Positions 61,813 to 64,000 of a stretch of DNA of 64,000 nt are shown one piece after another. Source of the stretch: JAFDZV01 sp035549015 (GTDB lineage: Bacteria; Bacteroidota; Ignavibacteria; OLB7); assembly GCA_035549015.1 (NCBI GenBank), contig DASZRW010000096.1:1-64000 (forward strand), in the 5' to 3' direction. Under the pieces are notes generated by a model. That model ran no database searches, was not told the origin of the DNA, and worked only from the letters and a program-made list of their open reading frames with translations. The position numbers were made by a program, and so were the translations under genes. Position 1 is the stretch's first letter; each line of letters begins with the position of its first letter.

Positions 61813-62337
61813 TCAGCGCCGCATGAAGAGCCTCGCGATGCCGAGCAGTGCCGCGACGAACGCAGCGCAGACGGCGATCGTGATCGGGCATTCGCTGCCG
61901 TGGAGCCCGAGAGTAAATGCCAGCGAACCGTTCGGCAGCAGCACGGCGGGATCCCCCTCCTCGAGACGCTGGAAGCTGAAGTCATGCGTTGCCGCCCGGT
62001 AGCGGAGCAGGCCCTGGCCGGAGCATTCGCGAAAGAAGAGATCGGCCTGGCCGTCGCCGTCGGCATCTGCAAGGAGGAGGGAGGGTGCGTCGCAGAGAAG
62101 ATCGGTGCTTCCGCTGAGCGTGTAGAGCACACGGCCGGAAGCGGCGTCCATGATGTCGATCCGCATGCCGCCCCCTCCCTGAACGTAGCGCGCAGTGAAG
62201 GAGCCGCCGGCGATCCGGAACGCGGTGGGATCGATGCGGGGTTCGATGAGAAGCAGCACACAGCCGATCAGCGCGAGTGCAATGGCAAGCAGGGAAATGG
62301 CGATCCGGCCCAGGAGGCGTCTCACGGTATTACGCAT
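61813..62337 (-). CDS. Small membrane protein with a calcium-loop-like motif
   Basis: 174 residues from the ATG at 62337 (MRNTVRRLLGRIAISLLAIA); the upstream frame to 62514 is not convincing. One helix at the N-terminus (ISLLAIALALIGCVLLLI) and one at the C-terminus (ITIAVCAAFVAALLGIARLF) flank an extracytoplasmic part. This contains LLADADGDGQADLFF, which resembles the D-x-D-x-D-G loop of FG-GAP/EF-hand repeats. The function is unknown. It lies upstream of ileS in the same direction, 213 bases away. Confidence 0.6.
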   Translation of the reverse strand: MRNTVRRLLGRIAISLLAIALALIGCVLLLIEPRIDPTAFRIAGGSFTARYVQGGGGMRIDIMDAASGRVLYTLSGSTDLLCDAPSLLLADADGDGQADLFFRECSGQGLLRYRAATHDFSFQRLEEGDPAVLLPNGSLAFTLGLHGSECPITIAVCAAFVAALLGIARLFMRR

Positions 62338-62868
62338 CGACTGTACGATAGGATGTGATCGGACTGCGACAACGATCGCCGGGTTACTCCATCTTGGCAG
62401 TAAGCTCTCTGACCACCGGCGTGAGTGCAAAGATATCCTCTGCCGGTGCGCCATGGAGGGCCTGGTACCACAATTCCTTCCTGTGCAGATTGTGGTTGCG
62501 CAGCAGCAGCGCACAGATCACAGCTTCGGCTTCACGATGGAGCGGAGCGTGGGTGCTCCCCTCACGGTATGCGGCGAGGAGTTGCCGCGGCATCCGCCTC
62601 CGTTGCCGGCGGCAGGAGGGGCAATGCCTTCGGCCGGGAGATTCCAGGCGCCGCCTGCCGGTGACGACGCCGATTTGCCGTGCGCGCCGCGCGGAGACCT
62701 CTGCGTGGTGGGATGCCCGGGCGCTGCCGATGCCGGCACACGTTCACCCTGGTACATGTTCATCCTGGAACATGTTCATCCTGGAACATGTTCATCCTGC
62801 ATGGCCCTCACGATCCGAATCCGATCCGGCGGCATGGTGGTGGAACGTACTGTCGTTGCCGTTGCATG
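62338..62868. other. Intergenic stretch with a doubtful small ORF and tandem repeat
   Basis: 531 bases between two minus-strand genes. A 69-codon minus-strand frame at 62384-62593 (ICALLLRNHNLHRKEL in the middle) is the best coding candidate and ends 46 bases before the 62337 gene starts, but there is no recognisable ribosome binding site or family, so I do not call it. The right part carries a 16-bp tandem repeat, listed separately. Confidence 0.35.
62743..62804. repeat. 16-bp tandem repeat containing a palindrome, 3.9 copies
   Basis: Units of TTCATCCTGGAACATG start at 62743 (variant), 62759, 62775 and 62791 (14 of 16 bases). Junctions create GAACATGTTC, a perfect 10-bp palindrome, at 62768-62777 and 62784-62793. 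It lies 65 bases after the stop of the AAA+ ATPase gene. Confidence 0.8.
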
Positions 62869-64000
62869 CTACACCCAGCCGCGCGTCTCGCTCTCGGTGA
62901 GCTGCTTCTCCAGCTTCAGGTATTCGATCTGTGCCGCCTGCCGCACGTGCTCCATGCTCACCGGCCCGCCGTGCTCCGCGGCAAGGAACGCCGCGTTGAG
63001 CGCGATGTTCCAGATGGAGCCACCGGTGACGTCGAGGTTTGCCAGCTTGTTGTAGAGCAGACCCTCAACCGGCGTGTCCTTCGGGAAGACGCGCCGCCAC
63101 ATCTCCGCGCGCTGCGTGCTGTCCGGGAACGGGAAGTCCACGACGAAGCGGAGGCGGCGGAGGAACGCCGGGTCCAGCGCGCTCTTCATGTTGGTGGTGA
63201 GGATGGCAAGCCCGCGGTAGCTCTCCATTCGTTGAAGCAGGTAGCTCACCTCGATGTTCGCATGGCGATCGTGGCTGTCCTTCACCTCGCTCCGTTTTCC
63301 GAAGAGCGAGTCCGCCTCGTCGAACAGAAGCACCGCGCCGCCTTCCTCCGCGGCATCGAAGATCTTGCGCAGGTTCTTCTCCGTCTCGCCGATATACTTG
63401 CTCACCACTTGGCTCAGATCGATGTGGTAGAGATCGAGCCCCAGATCGTTGGCGATCACCTCCGCGGCCAGCGTCTTTCCGGTTCCGCTCGGCCCCGCGA
63501 AGAGCGCGCCCGTTCCCAGGCCGCGCGATGTCTTTCCCGCGAAGCCCCAACGCTCGTACACCTGCATACGAAGCCGCACGTGATAGGTCAGCTGCGTCAG
63601 CAGGCGCGACTGTATCTCGGGAAGAACCAGGTCGTTCCACGACGCGCGGGGCATGGTGCGCTTTGCGAGGTCGTCCAGCTCCTGCCGTGCCTGCACGCGG
63701 CACGATTCCCACATGCGCTGTGCAAGCCGTTCGGGATCATCGAAGCCCACGCCTGCAATGTCCGCGCCGATTGTCTCGATGCCGTCGGCGCCCAGATTGA
63801 ACTGCGCCACCAGCGTATCGATCACATCGTCCACCACACCTTCCGGGGCGCCGAGCACCGCGCGCCACAGATCGCGCTGTTCGCCGGCCGTGGGCTTCGG
63901 CAGCTCGAACCGGAGCGTGGACCGCCCGCCAAACCGCACCGACTCGCGCGTTGCAAGGATTACCGGTGCCGACCGCAGATGGTGAAGGAACGCAGCGGCG
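62869..64000 (-). CDS. AAA+ ATPase (N-terminus beyond the window edge)
   Basis: About 377 visible residues; the frame stays open to base 64000. At the edge it reads FLHHLRSAPVILATRESV, which is like the end of a first, degenerate AAA module, then a helical spacer. The complete AAA module has Walker A GPSGTGKT, Walker B VLLFDEADSLFGKRSEV, sensor 1 LTTNMKSALD and the arginine finger region RRLRFVVDFP. The closest recall is the two-module AAA+ proteins annotated simply as ATP-binding protein, including those encoded with contractile injection systems, but no other such gene is visible here. It ends TESETRGWV. Confidence 0.85.
   Translation of the reverse strand, partial: AAAFLHHLRSAPVILATRESVRFGGRSTLRFELPKPTAGEQRDLWRAVLGAPEGVVDDVIDTLVAQFNLGADGIETIGADIAGVGFDDPERLAQRMWESCRVQARQELDDLAKRTMPRASWNDLVLPEIQSRLLTQLTYHVRLRMQVYERWGFAGKTSRGLGTGALFAGPSGTGKTLAAEVIANDLGLDLYHIDLSQVVSKYIGETEKNLRKIFDAAEEGGAVLLFDEADSLFGKRSEVKDSHDRHANIEVSYLLQRMESYRGLAILTTNMKSALDPAFLRRLRFVVDFPFPDSTQRAEMWRRVFPKDTPVEGLLYNKLANLDVTGGSIWNIALNAAFLAAEHGGPVSMEHVRQAAQIEYLKLEKQLTESETRGWV

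Noticed and set aside
62384..62593. 69-codon minus-strand ORF before the small membrane protein gene
   Set aside because: Plausible composition but no start signal or recognised family; not enough to call a gene.

Overview
The window is GC-rich, densely coding bacterial DNA. At least five secreted proteins end in a type IX secretion system (T9SS) type A sorting domain. Several lipoproteins carry a lipobox, and the chromosomal order ileS, DksA/TraR-like, lspA is the one usual in the Bacteroidota/Chlorobiota group. Clear Shine-Dalgarno sequences precede many starts (for example at 682, 34088, 39690, 51797 and 54914), which is unlike most classical Bacteroidetes. My inference is a deep-branching GC-rich member of the Bacteroidota-Chlorobiota-Ignavibacteriota assemblage, for example a Kapabacteria-like lineage. 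No rRNA, tRNA, CRISPR array, phage or insertion sequence was recognised.

Layout. 1-14.8 kb holds exported proteins: a T9SS tail cut by the window edge; a Cys-rich T9SS protein; a co-oriented trio (outer-membrane barrel, 1662-residue exported protein, fibronectin III protein); an intergenic array of tandem palindromic repeats; a tandem PsbP-like exported protein; and a small protein behind a perfect 26-bp palindrome. 15-25.7 kb holds a 1732-residue mosaic cell-surface protein (VWA, NHL propeller, repeated Ig-like domains, T9SS), a MATE exporter, an FG-GAP/ASPIC T9SS protein and a small lipoprotein. 25.8-41.8 kb is mostly housekeeping and small stress or detoxification genes: BtpA-like, YbaB, an F420-oxidoreductase-like enzyme, a MORN/TonB-C fusion, VOC, TfoX-like and NTF2-like proteins, a T9SS beta-helix protein, methyltransferases, YfcE-like, Ppx/GppA, PrmA, YdcF-like, YtxH plus DUF948-like, and CoaX.

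42-50 kb carries central metabolism: IspH, a HisC-type aminotransferase directly before 4-hydroxyphenylpyruvate dioxygenase (a plausible tyrosine-degradation pair), an alpha/beta hydrolase and glutamate dehydrogenase. 50-55.6 kb returns to exported proteins: a putative esterase, a DUF1573-like protein, a phosphoesterase lipoprotein and an unknown. 55.8-61.6 kb is the lspA, DksA-like, ileS cluster, where the DksA-like protein has a long histone-H1-like Lys/Ala/Pro tail. The window ends in an AAA+ ATPase that runs off the right edge.

The best candidates for something undescribed are the barrel/giant/Fn3 trio (2785-11958), the palindromic repeat array (11979-12230), the palindrome-controlled small protein pair (13936-14821), and the H1-tailed DksA protein.
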